A DNA stretch of 64,000 bases from Leptotrichia sp. oral taxon 221. GTDB lineage: Bacteria > Fusobacteriota > Fusobacteriia > Fusobacteriales > Leptotrichiaceae. This document shows, one piece after another, positions 16,085 to 25,135 of this stretch (position 1 is the stretch's first letter; every line of letters starts with the position of its first letter). The notes below the pieces were generated by a model. It had not been told where the DNA came from and searched no databases. It saw only the letters and a program-made list of their open reading frames with translations. The position numbers and the translations under genes are program-made. Location of the stretch: assembly GCF_018128245.1 (NCBI RefSeq), contig NZ_CP072378.1, positions 1,674,001-1,738,000 of the forward strand, given 5' to 3'.

Positions 16085-17032
16085 TTAATCCAACATTGGC
16101 GGCCAATTTCTTAATTTTTCATCTTGAATCGATTGTTGCACCAAAGGCCCGTAATCTTGCAGAAAATCACTTTGCATATATGGATTTACAAGATTTTGAT
16201 TTTTCAATTCCTCGATAATATCGCCACAAATTTTTTCAATTATTTGCACTTTCAATCTTGCATTATCAAATGGAGCCTTCACCAACTCATTCAACATTGC
16301 ATGTGTCTTAAATCCCAATATTTTCAACCTTTTCAATCCTCTATGCTGCCACTTGTAAAATGGCAAATATTCTTTATTTAACAAATAAATCATATGAATC
16401 GCCTCAGAAATAAATTCTGTTTCAGCCAATCGTGCTGCCACAAATTCCTCACGTTGCATACATCTCAAAAAATTATATTGCCCAGACTGTGCAATTTTCA
16501 TACATCTCGTTGCAATTTTATTACGCCGAATATCTTCAGGAAAATACTTTTTCAATTTATCACGAATTTCTGTAAATTTTCCCAAATTATCAAAAAAAAC
16601 TTCTCCATTCGTAGCTGTTGCCAATGAATTTTCTGGAATTAAACGCCAATCATACAAGCTCTCTGGTGCATCTTCCATTCCCAAAAATTTGTAATACCAA
16701 TCGTTCATATTAAGAACTCCTCTTCTATCATCACCATACTCACTCACAACCAACGCTGGAAATCCCATAAATTCTTTCGGAAGCTCCCTCAATTTTTGCT
16801 CCAACTGAACTCCATATTTTTCAAAGTCCTTAGGCAGCAACCAAATACAGCAAGATGGTCCAAAATCATGATCCCTAGAAATTTCATCATCAAATCCAAA
16901 ACATTCCGAACCTTCTCCAACCAGTCCAATCGCCATTCTTTCCAACAATTCAGGAAATTCCTCTTTTAAAAATGGAAGATAAATTCCCTCAACATATTTT
17001 CTTGAAAGTTCCAATCCTTTCATTTTCTCCAT
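16085..17032 (-). CDS. DUF4037 protein, nucleotidyltransferase-like
   Basis: The 315-residue product matches DUF4037. Residues 36-58 read IGLVGEGSECFGFDDEIS then RDHDFG, which resembles the GS...DxD active site of polymerase-beta-type nucleotidyltransferases (Gly41-Ser42, Asp54 and Asp56). The second half is helical with many Trp/Tyr/Cys residues, as in substrate-binding or HEPN-like domains. The substrate is unknown. An AGGAG lies before the ATG; the TPR gene ends 33 bases upstream. I infer a modifying enzyme (nucleotide transfer to a small molecule or RNA), with catalytic residues intact. Confidence 0.75.
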   Translation of the reverse strand: MEKMKGLELSRKYVEGIYLPFLKEEFPELLERMAIGLVGEGSECFGFDDEISRDHDFGPSCCIWLLPKDFEKYGVQLEQKLRELPKEFMGFPALVVSEYGDDRRGVLNMNDWYYKFLGMEDAPESLYDWRLIPENSLATATNGEVFFDNLGKFTEIRDKLKKYFPEDIRRNKIATRCMKIAQSGQYNFLRCMQREEFVAARLAETEFISEAIHMIYLLNKEYLPFYKWQHRGLKRLKILGFKTHAMLNELVKAPFDNARLKVQIIEKICGDIIEELKNQNLVNPYMQSDFLQDYGPLVQQSIQDEKLRNWPPMLD

Positions 17033-17065
17033 GTTTTCTCCTATCCTATATTTTCCAATCTCTAA

Positions 17066-17905
17066 TTACTTCGTTTGCTCCAAAACTTCCTTAACCATCT
17101 TAATATTTTCCATCAAATTTTGATAATTTGCACTATTCTCTCCAAAAGTATTTCTACAAATTTCCGCACTTTTCTCAAAAAGTTCCAACGCCTTCTCAAA
17201 ATTTCCATCATTAAAATACTGAATTGCCAAATTATTCAACGACGCTGAATACAAATTATGCTCTTTCCCAACAATTTTTTCAATCAATTTCAATGATTTT
17301 TCCAAAACTTCATGCGATTTTTCACTTTCACCAACTTTTGCATACGGAAACACCATATTGCTTAATGTTGTCGCATATTGCAATCCATTTTCTGGAAAAT
17401 TTTCCAATATTTTCAAACTTTTTTCATGCAATTCCAACGCTTCCTTATACTTTCCAACACCTTGATAGAACAACCCTAAATTATTACAAACACTCGCATA
17501 CAAATAGTCATTTTTCAAATTATTCTTCTCATAAATTGCCATTGTTTCCAAATACAATTTCTCAATTTCATCATTTTTCCCCATAAAACGGTAAGTTTCA
17601 GCCAAATTCAAATTACAAGTTGCATACGGAATTGTATCTTTCCCGTATTTTTTCACAATAATTTTTTGCGCCTTCAAAAGTGATTTCACAGCTTCATCAA
17701 ACTCACTCACATATTTCAAAGTTCCTCCAACTTCATTCAATATTTTTATATTCTCATCACTTTCTTCACCAAAAACTTCCTCAGTCAATTTTGCCAATTC
17801 CTTTAAAATCGCAACTTCTTCAATAACTTTCCCCTGTTGCATATAGCTATTTCTCAATTGAGTTAATTCATTTATTCTTACTTTTTTTTCAAATATATCT
17901 GACAT
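17066..17905 (-). CDS. Tetratricopeptide-repeat protein
   Basis: The 279-residue protein consists of at least four to five TPR units of 42-residue type, for example YATCNLNLAETYRFMGKND, YASVCNNLGLFYQGVGKYKE and YSASLNNLAIQYFNDGNFEK. No signal peptide or membrane segment is present, so it is cytoplasmic. Start ATG 17905 follows AAAGGAAA; an in-frame GTG lies 21 bases earlier. It is the first gene of the run with DUF4037 and DUF4125 and may be their scaffold or sensor; that is inference. Confidence 0.75.
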   Translation of the reverse strand: MSDIFEKKVRINELTQLRNSYMQQGKVIEEVAILKELAKLTEEVFGEESDENIKILNEVGGTLKYVSEFDEAVKSLLKAQKIIVKKYGKDTIPYATCNLNLAETYRFMGKNDEIEKLYLETMAIYEKNNLKNDYLYASVCNNLGLFYQGVGKYKEALELHEKSLKILENFPENGLQYATTLSNMVFPYAKVGESEKSHEVLEKSLKLIEKIVGKEHNLYSASLNNLAIQYFNDGNFEKALELFEKSAEICRNTFGENSANYQNLMENIKMVKEVLEQTK

Positions 17906-17947
17906 ATTTTTCCTTTCTTTTTCCACTTTTTATTTCCTATATTTTCC

Positions 17948-17976
17948 ATAATAAGCGACTAATTTCTACTCGTAAA
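17948..17976 (-). promoter_or_regulatory. Candidate promoter of the TPR-DUF4037-DUF4125 operon
   Basis: Minus-strand TTTACG (17976-17971) and TATTAT (17953-17948) are separated by 17 bases, about 43 bases before the TPR start codon. Confidence 0.45.
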
Positions 17977-18137
17977 TTCATAAATTTCTTAATAATATTT
18001 CCAATGCTTTTTATTTTCAATACTCTTTAAAGTGAAATATTCTCTACTTTTAATAGTTGTAAATTTCTTTCTACCTTTTATAAAAAAATTAAAGATATCC
18101 ACCAATATTATACCACATTTTTTCAATATTTCTCCCA

Positions 18138-18184
18138 CAAAAAAATACGCCATTTCCCAAAAATATGGGATTTGACGTATTTTA
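18138..18184 (-). terminator. Strong intrinsic terminator after adhE
   Basis: Minus-strand AAAATACGTCAAATCCCA pairs with TGGGAAATGGCGTATTTT with few mismatches and ends in seven T, 20 bases after the adhE stop. Confidence 0.85.
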
Positions 18185-18204
18185 ACAAATAATTTTAAAT
18201 TTTT

Positions 18205-20868
18205 TTATTTTTTAGTTTTTTTACTTTTAGATGCTGGTTTTGTTTCTTTTTTTACTTTTTCTTCAGTTTTAGGAACATAATCAGCTCCATAGTAAGCTCT
18301 AACTAGAATTTCTTTCAATTCAGAAATTAGTGGGTATCTAGGATTTGCTGCTGTACATTGGTCATCAAATGCATTCAATGCCATTTCATCTACAGCTTCC
18401 AAGAAGTCTTTTTCAGGTACTCCCCAATCTCTAATTGTTTGTGGTATTCCAATTTCTTTTTTAATTGCCATAATTCCTTCGATTAATTTATCTACTTTTT
18501 CTTCTTTTGTTTTAGCATCTTTTCCAAATCCTAAATGATCAGACATTTCTGCATATCTTTGCATTGCATTTGGATATCTATATTGTGGGAAAACTCCCAT
18601 TTTTGTTGGTGCATCAGTTGCATTATACTTAATAACTTCTTCTAAAATCAACGCATTTGCAACTCCATGTGGAATATGGAATTGTCCTCCCAATTTATGT
18701 GCTAATGAGTGATTTATTCCTAAAAATGCATTTGCGAACGCCATTCCTGCAAGACAAGATGCATTTGCCATTTTTTCTTTTGCTTTAATTGCATATGATC
18801 CTTCTCTTACTGATTCTGGTAAATATTTAAATACTAATCTTGCTGCTTCCAATGAATATGGTTTTGTATATTCAGTTGCCATTACAGAAACATAAGATTC
18901 CAAAGCATGTGTAAATACGTCAATTCCTGAAGCTACAGTCAAACCTTTTGGCATTGTCAACATTAATTCTGGATCATTTATTGCTACATTTGGTGTCAAT
19001 TCATAATCTGCTAATGAATATTTTACTCCTGTTTCGTCATCAGTTATAATTGAGAATGGTGTTACTTCTGAACCAGTTCCAGCTGATGTTGCAACTGCTA
19101 TAAATTTAGCTTTTTGTCCCATTTTAGGGAATGGTAAAATTCTTTTTCTAATATCCATAAATCTCATTGCTAAATCTTTAAATCTAGTATCTGGGTGTTC
19201 GTACAATACCCACATGATTTTAGCAGCATCCATTGCTGAACCTCCACCAAGTGCAATAATTACATCTGGGTTGTACTCTAACATTGCTTTTGCTCCTTCT
19301 TGAGTTGAACTCAATAACGGATCTTCTTTTACATCAGAGAAAATTCTAAAATCAATTCCAATTTCTTCTAATACTTTTGTAATGTGATTTGCATACCCTA
19401 ATTCAGATAACGCTCTATCTGTTACAATAAACGCTTTTTTATGTTCACCTTTCAATTCTTCTAGAGCAGTTGGTAATGAACCATATTTAAAGTACACTTT
19501 TTCAGGTATTCTAAACCACAACATATTTTCCCTTCTTTCTGCGATTGTTTTTACGTTAATCAAATGCTTAACTCCAATATTTTCAGAAACAGAGTTTCCT
19601 CCCCAAGAACCACATCCTAAAGTCAATGATGGCTCTAATTTGAAGTTAAATACATCTCCAATTGCTCCTAATGAAGCTGGCATATTTATCAAAGTTCTTC
19701 CCGTTTTCATTTTTCTTCCGAATTCGTCGATTTTTTCTTTTTCAGCCAAGTTTACATAAAGTGCCGAAGTATGTCCTAATCCACCTAATTCAACCAAAGC
19801 CTCAGCTTTTGCTAATGAATCTTGATAATCTTCTCCTTTATACATTGCCAATACTGGTGACAATTTTTCATGTGCAAATGGTTCTTCAATATCCACTGAA
19901 TCAACTTCTCCAATTAACACTTTCGAAGATTTAGGAATATCCAATCCTGCCATTTTAGCAATCACATAAGCACTCTTACCAACTACATCTGCATTCAAGT
20001 TCCCGTTAATAAACAAGATTTCTCTTACTTTATCTTTTTCCTCTTCATTTAAGATGTATGCACCTCTATCTAAAAATTCTTTTCTAACTACATCATAAAT
20101 TTCTTTATCAATGATTACTGCTTGTTCTGTCGCACAAATTACACCATTATCAAATGTTTTAGACATTAAAACATAGTTTACCGTCATTTTGATATCAGCT
20201 GTTTTATCAATTACAACTGGCGTATTCCCTGCTCCAACTCCTATTGCTGGTTTTCCTGATGAATAAGCCGCTTTAACCATTCCAGGTCCTCCAGTCGCAA
20301 GAATCAAGTCAGCATTTTGCATTAATTCTCTTGATAATTCAACACTTGGTTGATCTATCCAACCAATAATATCTTTTGGTGCTCCATATTTAACTGCTTC
20401 TTCCAAAGCAATTTTAGCTGTATAAATTGTACTTTTTTTTGCTCTTGGGTGTGGTGACAAAATAATCCCATTTCTAGTTTTCAAAGTTAATAATATTTTG
20501 AAAGCTGCTGTCGATGTTGGGTTAGTTGTGGGAATTACCCCTGCAATAATTCCTATTGGAGTGGCTACTTTTTTTACTCCATAAGATTTATCTTCTTCCA
20601 AAACACCACAAGTTTTTTCATCTTTATATTTATTATAAATATATTCTGAAGCAAAGTGGTTTTTTATAACCTTATCTTCTATTATACCCATTCCAGTTTC
20701 TTCGACTGCCATTTTTGATAATGTTATTCTTTCATCATTAATTCTTTGAGCTACTTTTCTAAAAATTTTATCTACTGTTTCTTGATCAAAAGTTGAAAAT
20801 TCCTCCTGTGCTTTTCTAACACGACTAATTAATCCTTTCAATCCTTCTAAATCTTTTACTTCTGCCAT
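18205..20868 (-). CDS. adhE: Bifunctional acetaldehyde-CoA/alcohol dehydrogenase
   Basis: The 887-residue protein converts acetyl-CoA to acetaldehyde and then ethanol, oxidising two NADH in fermentation. The N-terminal half is the CoA-acylating aldehyde dehydrogenase with GVIPTTNPTSTAAFK and the catalytic Cys in FDNGVICATEQ. The linker leads to an iron-dependent alcohol dehydrogenase with ALGGGSAMDAAK and metal ligands in HSLAHKLGGQFHIPHG. The Lys/Thr-rich tail (last 20 residues) is an unusual low-complexity end. Length is normal for AdhE. GGGAGG precedes the ATG. In Fusobacteriota it fits a sugar-fermenting anaerobe. Confidence 0.97.
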   Translation of the reverse strand: MAEVKDLEGLKGLISRVRKAQEEFSTFDQETVDKIFRKVAQRINDERITLSKMAVEETGMGIIEDKVIKNHFASEYIYNKYKDEKTCGVLEEDKSYGVKKVATPIGIIAGVIPTTNPTSTAAFKILLTLKTRNGIILSPHPRAKKSTIYTAKIALEEAVKYGAPKDIIGWIDQPSVELSRELMQNADLILATGGPGMVKAAYSSGKPAIGVGAGNTPVVIDKTADIKMTVNYVLMSKTFDNGVICATEQAVIIDKEIYDVVRKEFLDRGAYILNEEEKDKVREILFINGNLNADVVGKSAYVIAKMAGLDIPKSSKVLIGEVDSVDIEEPFAHEKLSPVLAMYKGEDYQDSLAKAEALVELGGLGHTSALYVNLAEKEKIDEFGRKMKTGRTLINMPASLGAIGDVFNFKLEPSLTLGCGSWGGNSVSENIGVKHLINVKTIAERRENMLWFRIPEKVYFKYGSLPTALEELKGEHKKAFIVTDRALSELGYANHITKVLEEIGIDFRIFSDVKEDPLLSSTQEGAKAMLEYNPDVIIALGGGSAMDAAKIMWVLYEHPDTRFKDLAMRFMDIRKRILPFPKMGQKAKFIAVATSAGTGSEVTPFSIITDDETGVKYSLADYELTPNVAINDPELMLTMPKGLTVASGIDVFTHALESYVSVMATEYTKPYSLEAARLVFKYLPESVREGSYAIKAKEKMANASCLAGMAFANAFLGINHSLAHKLGGQFHIPHGVANALILEEVIKYNATDAPTKMGVFPQYRYPNAMQRYAEMSDHLGFGKDAKTKEEKVDKLIEGIMAIKKEIGIPQTIRDWGVPEKDFLEAVDEMALNAFDDQCTAANPRYPLISELKEILVRAYYGADYVPKTEEKVKKETKPASKSKKTKK

Positions 20869-21040
20869 TTTGTCCTCCCAATATTTTTAAATCTAATTGA
20901 TTTTTATAAATAACAAAATTTATTTCCGTAAAACCATCAAACTAATTCAAATAAATCTAATACTTTATATCTTTACTATTATATTCAGTATATTTCAATT
21001 TTTAAAATAGTAAAAATGACTTTTAATATTTTGTAATTTT

Positions 21041-21068
21041 AGTATATCACTATTTCAAAAAAAATCAA
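21041..21068 (-). promoter_or_regulatory. Candidate adhE promoter
   Basis: Minus-strand TTGATT (21068-21063) and TATACT (21046-21041) are spaced by 16 bases. The start codon is about 170 bases downstream, leaving a long untranslated leader. Confidence 0.45.
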
Positions 21069-21176
21069 ACATCTTTTTTTTCATAAAGAATTTATTGTGA
21101 TTTTTTTCTTTTTACTTTATTAATAATACTCCTTTTCTTCCAAAATGTCAAGTGATTTTTTTCCTTTTTATTAATG

Positions 21177-21205
21177 TTGATTTTTAAAATTTTTAAAGCT
21201 ATAAT
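21177..21205 (+). promoter_or_regulatory. Promoter of the 5-formyl-THF cyclo-ligase gene
   Basis: TTGATT (21177-21182) and TATAAT (21200-21205) with a 17-base spacer, 40 bases before the start codon. Confidence 0.6.
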
Positions 21206-21244
21206 AAAAAAGCCTAGAAAACTATAAAAGTGAGGAAAATAATT

Positions 21245-21796
21245 ATGAATAATTTAAAAACAAATATTAGAAATAATCTTATAAAACAACGAAATTCTCT
21301 ATCTATCAATATCGTTCGTGAATATTCTGACTCAATAATAAAAAATTTAGCTCCTTTCATCGAAAAGGCCCAAAATATCATGATTTTCATGAACATGCAA
21401 AACGAAGTAAAAATTAGTGATTTAATTGAAATGTATCCCACTAAAACTTTTTTTATTCCAAAAATTTTTCCAAAAAGACAGATGAAAATCAACAAATATC
21501 AAAAAAACGAGTTAATTCTCCATAAATTTGGCTATTACGAATCTTCTTCAGAAAAGTTTTACGATGAAAAAATCCTCGATTTAATCATTGTTCCAGGACT
21601 TGGATTTGATTTAGAAAAAAATAGAATTGGTTTTGGAGGTGGATTTTATGATACATTTTTGACTCAACTGAGAAAAGATGGCATTGATATTCCATTTGTA
21701 GCGATTTGCTATGATTTTCAGATAATTGAAAAAGTTCCAGTTGAAGGACATGATGTGAAAGTAGATTTTATCGTAACTGAAAAGGGAATTTACTAG
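21245..21796 (+). CDS. 5-formyltetrahydrofolate cyclo-ligase
   Basis: The 183-residue enzyme (MTHFS/YgfA family) converts 5-formyl-THF to 5,10-methenyl-THF with ATP. It shows the basic N-terminus, an ILDLIIVPGLGFD strand and the phosphate-binding loop RIGFGGGFYDTFL near residue 135, followed by VPVEGHDVKVDFIVTE. I chose ATG 21245, nine bases after AGGAAA; an in-frame GTG lies 15 bases earlier. It is a single gene with its own promoter and terminator. Confidence 0.92.
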   Translation: MNNLKTNIRNNLIKQRNSLSINIVREYSDSIIKNLAPFIEKAQNIMIFMNMQNEVKISDLIEMYPTKTFFIPKIFPKRQMKINKYQKNELILHKFGYYESSSEKFYDEKILDLIIVPGLGFDLEKNRIGFGGGFYDTFLTQLRKDGIDIPFVAICYDFQIIEKVPVEGHDVKVDFIVTEKGIY

Positions 21797-21803
21797 AAAT
21801 TTA

Positions 21804-21838
21804 AAAATCACAATCTTTTTTGACTGTGATTTTTTTAT
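21804..21838 (+). terminator. Intrinsic terminator after the cyclo-ligase gene
   Basis: AAAATCACA pairs with TGTGATTTT and is followed by further T; on the minus strand it is also T-rich and could serve nrdDG readthrough. Confidence 0.75.
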
Positions 21839-21900
21839 CTAAACTTAATTATAACTAAAAATCTGTTATAAGTAAAACTAGAAAACTTTATTAATAATAA

Positions 21901-22386
21901 TCAATAAAAATCTGCTTTCTTAATAATTTTCTGATTACTGCTTCCTCTAAATTTTAATTTTGGATCATGCAACGCTTGTATAAATTTTCCATCCACCAAA
22001 ACATCGATGTACTCTAAACAACGCTTTTTTTTCTCATCATTTTTAACCTGTTCAAGCGTATATCCTGTATAAAGCCAAATATTTTTTTTAGTCTTTTCCT
22101 TCAAAAACTTCAAAACTTTCAACATTTCATCCGGATTAAACAACGGATCTCCTCCACTTATCGTAATCCCATCCAATAGCGTATTCGCATTTATCTCCTC
22201 TGCAATCTCTTCTAATCTTTTGAAAGTCAATAATGTTCCGTGTTTCGGATTCCAGGAATACTCATTATGGCAGCCAGGACAAGCATGTGAACATCCCGAA
22301 AAATATAGCGAATATCTCAATCCCACACCATCCACTATCGTCTCTTTATACACATTCAACAATCTTAAAGTGAATTCTTGTCCCAT
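21901..22386 (-). CDS. nrdG: Anaerobic ribonucleotide reductase activating protein (radical SAM)
   Basis: The 161-residue radical-SAM enzyme generates the glycyl radical on NrdD. The cluster-binding CxxxCxxC is seen as GCSHACPGCHN after FSG, followed by the SAM-binding GITISGGDPLF and WLYTGYTLE. It lies 92 bases after nrdD in the same direction. ATG 22386 is chosen because AGAAGGAGG lies directly upstream; the frame is open for seven more codons. Confidence 0.95.
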   Translation of the reverse strand: MGQEFTLRLLNVYKETIVDGVGLRYSLYFSGCSHACPGCHNEYSWNPKHGTLLTFKRLEEIAEEINANTLLDGITISGGDPLFNPDEMLKVLKFLKEKTKKNIWLYTGYTLEQVKNDEKKKRCLEYIDVLVDGKFIQALHDPKLKFRGSSNQKIIKKADFY

Positions 22387-22478
22387 TTTTCCTCCTTCTA
22401 CTGCCATTTTTCACAATATTTTCAATAATATTTTCTATTATTTTTTACAATTTTCTAATCACCTGCTTTATTACAAAC

Positions 22479-24638
22479 TTATTTCAATCCATGTTTAATT
22501 CTATCTTTTTCTTCAGCCTTTTTAGCACTATTCCAGCTATCTAAATCACCTGTCAAATAACCAGTTATTCTTCTAACCCTTGAAATATGGTCACTGTGAC
22601 AAATCGGACATCTGTCATAAACAATTCCTTCGTATCCACAATCCTTACATCTATCAACTGGATGATTTATAGAACCATACCCGATTTGGCTATCTTTCAT
22701 CACTTTTACAATTTTCAAAATTACTCCAATATTTTTTCGAGCTTCTCCATCCAATTCTACATAAGTAATGTGTCCACCTCTAGTCAATTCATGGAACGGT
22801 GCCTCTTTTCTAATTTTATCAAAAATACTAATATTTTTCTTAACATCAATATGGAATGAATTAACGTAATAATCTCTATCTGTTACATTTTCAATTTCCC
22901 CATATTTTTCTCTATCCATTCTCAAAAATCTTCCAGCCAAACTTTCTGCAGGTGTCGCAATAACCGAATAATTCAAATGTTCCTTATCCCTCAATTCCAC
23001 AGCAATTTTCGACATTTCTTTTATCGCATCATACAATGTTTGGTAAGCCACTTGATTTTGACTATGTTCTTCATCAAAAAGCGCATACATCGCATTCGCA
23101 CCACCGACAAATCCAATTGATAAAGTTCCAGTGTTAATCGCATTCTGAATCTCATCATTCATCGATAACTCTCCTAAACCTTTCCACAAATTATTAGACG
23201 CCATAAATGGAAACTGTTTTACCAACGCAGTTTTCTGAAAATCAAATCTTTCTTTCAATTGTTCTCCAACAAAATATGTCATTTCCTTCACTTTTTCAAT
23301 AAATCTTTCTGACAACATCTTATTTTTCAATTCTAATTTTTCTTGCTCACTAGAAAATTTACCTTGTTTTTCCAACTCTGCAATTTCTTTTTCCACATTT
23401 TTTCTAACTTCAATCGCTATTCTCGGAAAATTAATACTTGTAAACGAAATATTTCCACGCCCAAGACTCGTTTTTTCTCCATTTACATTTTCAAAAACCC
23501 TTGTTCTACACCCCATTGTTGCGATTTCATATTTGTATCTTTCAGGATCTTCGGCTTTCCATTTTTCATGCTTATTAAACTCTGTATCTAAAAATACAAA
23601 ATTTGGAAATAATCTTCGGCTAGTCGTTCTACAGGCCAACAACAACAAATCAAAATTTGGTGTCTTAAATTTATATTTTTCAGAAAAATTAGGACTGTCA
23701 ATTTCCTCAAAAATTTCTTCACTATTTTCCAACGCAAATTGATAATCTTCCTCATCAAAGTTCACGCCTTCCTTTACTTTAAAAATTTGAATTGGAAAAA
23801 TAGGTGTTTCTTTTTTCCCTAATCCAGCTTCTGTCGCCTTCAACAATTCACGAACAACCATTCTACCTTCTTCAGAAGTATCTGTTCCATAATTAATTGA
23901 CGAAAATACAACTTGATTTCCACCACGAGAATGCATCGTATTCAAATTATGCAAAAATCCCTCCATCGCTTGATAAGTTTCAAGTCTAGTGTCATCATAA
24001 GCAATTTCCAGCAATCTTTTTATATGCTTTTCATTTATTTTTAAATGTTCTGATAATTTTTTAATCGTTTCATCATCCACTTTAATCGTAGTTACAACAC
24101 TATTTATAAAGGCTTTTACCTCTTGATTAATTTCATCCACATAATCCAAAGATAAAAAACTTAATAATCTATATCTAAAATGTCTTCTAAACGATTTTAA
24201 CACACCTTTTGCCATAAAAAAATCAAACGCTGGAATTGCTTGACCACCGTGTTGTTCATTTTGGTTTGTTTGAAAAATTATTGTTGCCAAAGTCGCATAA
24301 GTCGAAATACTTTTTGCTTCTCGAATAAATCCGTGTTTTGTTTGAAAACCATTCTCAAACATCGGTTTCAAGTCATATTGAAGACAAGTCGTGGTTTTAC
24401 TTGGATAATAGTCCATGTCGTGAATATGAATTTCCCCATTTTTATGTGCTTCACTAAACTTAGGAGAAATCAAATTCTGCAAAGTATACATTTTGGAAAT
24501 TTCACTCGCAAGTCTCATCATTTGCCCAGCTGGTGTTGAAGCCGACATATTTGCATTTTCATTATTAATATCATTTTTTTCTACATTTACAATCCCCGAT
24601 ATCATTTTATTTATATCTTCCGTCAAAAATTCTTTCAT
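22479..24638 (-). CDS. nrdD: Anaerobic ribonucleoside-triphosphate reductase, no ATP-cone
   Basis: This 719-residue class III reductase makes dNTPs without oxygen using a glycyl radical. Near the C-terminus are the zinc site CKDCGYEGIVYDRCPICH and the radical motif RRITGYLTGD with Gly at about 693. The N-terminus begins at the NENAN...GEIHIHDMDY region, which is near residue 115-160 in E. coli NrdD, so the allosteric ATP-cone is absent, as in Thermotoga-like NrdD. The overall length is near that of E. coli because the core is longer. nrdG follows, and a candidate NrdR box lies about 240 bases upstream. Confidence 0.95.
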   Translation of the reverse strand: MKEFLTEDINKMISGIVNVEKNDINNENANMSASTPAGQMMRLASEISKMYTLQNLISPKFSEAHKNGEIHIHDMDYYPSKTTTCLQYDLKPMFENGFQTKHGFIREAKSISTYATLATIIFQTNQNEQHGGQAIPAFDFFMAKGVLKSFRRHFRYRLLSFLSLDYVDEINQEVKAFINSVVTTIKVDDETIKKLSEHLKINEKHIKRLLEIAYDDTRLETYQAMEGFLHNLNTMHSRGGNQVVFSSINYGTDTSEEGRMVVRELLKATEAGLGKKETPIFPIQIFKVKEGVNFDEEDYQFALENSEEIFEEIDSPNFSEKYKFKTPNFDLLLLACRTTSRRLFPNFVFLDTEFNKHEKWKAEDPERYKYEIATMGCRTRVFENVNGEKTSLGRGNISFTSINFPRIAIEVRKNVEKEIAELEKQGKFSSEQEKLELKNKMLSERFIEKVKEMTYFVGEQLKERFDFQKTALVKQFPFMASNNLWKGLGELSMNDEIQNAINTGTLSIGFVGGANAMYALFDEEHSQNQVAYQTLYDAIKEMSKIAVELRDKEHLNYSVIATPAESLAGRFLRMDREKYGEIENVTDRDYYVNSFHIDVKKNISIFDKIRKEAPFHELTRGGHITYVELDGEARKNIGVILKIVKVMKDSQIGYGSINHPVDRCKDCGYEGIVYDRCPICHSDHISRVRRITGYLTGDLDSWNSAKKAEEKDRIKHGLK

Positions 24639-24875
24639 TTTTAATTCCTCCCATTTTTTTAACTAAAAGCCAATTTCAGTCCATATTTTAAATCTCATTT
24701 TTTATTTTATTCTATTTTCCAAAATTGAACTTTTATTATCTAAATCATATAAAATATTAATCATTCATTTTATTCAATCGCTATTTTCACTAGTTTTCAA
24801 AAAAACTAATATCTATATTTTTTATATTTATCTTTTTAAAAGTATACTATATCTAGTTTTCACATATAAAATATA

Positions 24876-24891
24876 ACACAATATTTAGTAT
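24876..24891 (-). promoter_or_regulatory. Candidate NrdR box upstream of nrdD
   Basis: ACACAATATTTAGTAT matches the NrdR consensus acaCwAtATaTwGtgt at 14 of 16 positions. NrdR normally binds two boxes about 31 bases apart; a weaker 13/16 match starts 19 bases further, so the pair spacing is atypical. The distance to the nrdD start (about 240 bases) is also long. Confidence 0.4.
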
Positions 24892-24892
24892 T

Positions 24893-24919
24893 CTACAAAT
24901 ATATTTTATATATTTGTAG
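24893..24919. repeat. Perfect 27-base palindrome next to the NrdR-like box
   Basis: CTACAAATATA and its exact reverse complement TATATTTGTAG flank five bases (TTTTA). On the plus strand six T follow one base later. It may be an operator, or a plus-strand terminator without an obvious upstream gene. Confidence 0.5.
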
Positions 24920-25135
24920 ATTTTTTACAAAAAAAATTTACAACCATTACTTTTTATTTACTTTCCTCCCTTTCTTATTCTTATTATTAAATTTTTTTAA
25001 TGTTTCATTTTATATATTTTTAATTTTTCATAAAAATCTTATTTTTTTCTATCCCCTAATTTTATTGCTTTAAATGATTTCTCGTGTTAAAATTAATATA
25101 GAAATATAAATTTATTTAGAAAGAAGGTAATTTTT

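Larger units (their letters stand above)
20869..21244. other. Divergent intergenic region adhE / fthC
   Basis: Apart from the two promoters listed below, this 376-base AT-rich stretch (with TTGTGA-type half sites such as at about 21093) shows no gene, tRNA or clear hairpin. A redox regulator site of Rex type was looked for; no full palindrome was found. Confidence 0.5.
24639..25135. other. 497-base divergent intergenic region nrdD / lipoprotein
   Basis: Very AT-rich. It contains the candidate NrdR box and the 27-base palindrome listed separately, and a possible plus-strand promoter TTGCTT-17-TAAAAT near 25070-25098 for the lipoprotein gene. I see no gene in it. Confidence 0.5.

Noticed and set aside
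21047-21120. Rex operator at adhE
   Set aside because: Only TTGTGA-like half sites are seen, no complete palindrome of the Rex type.
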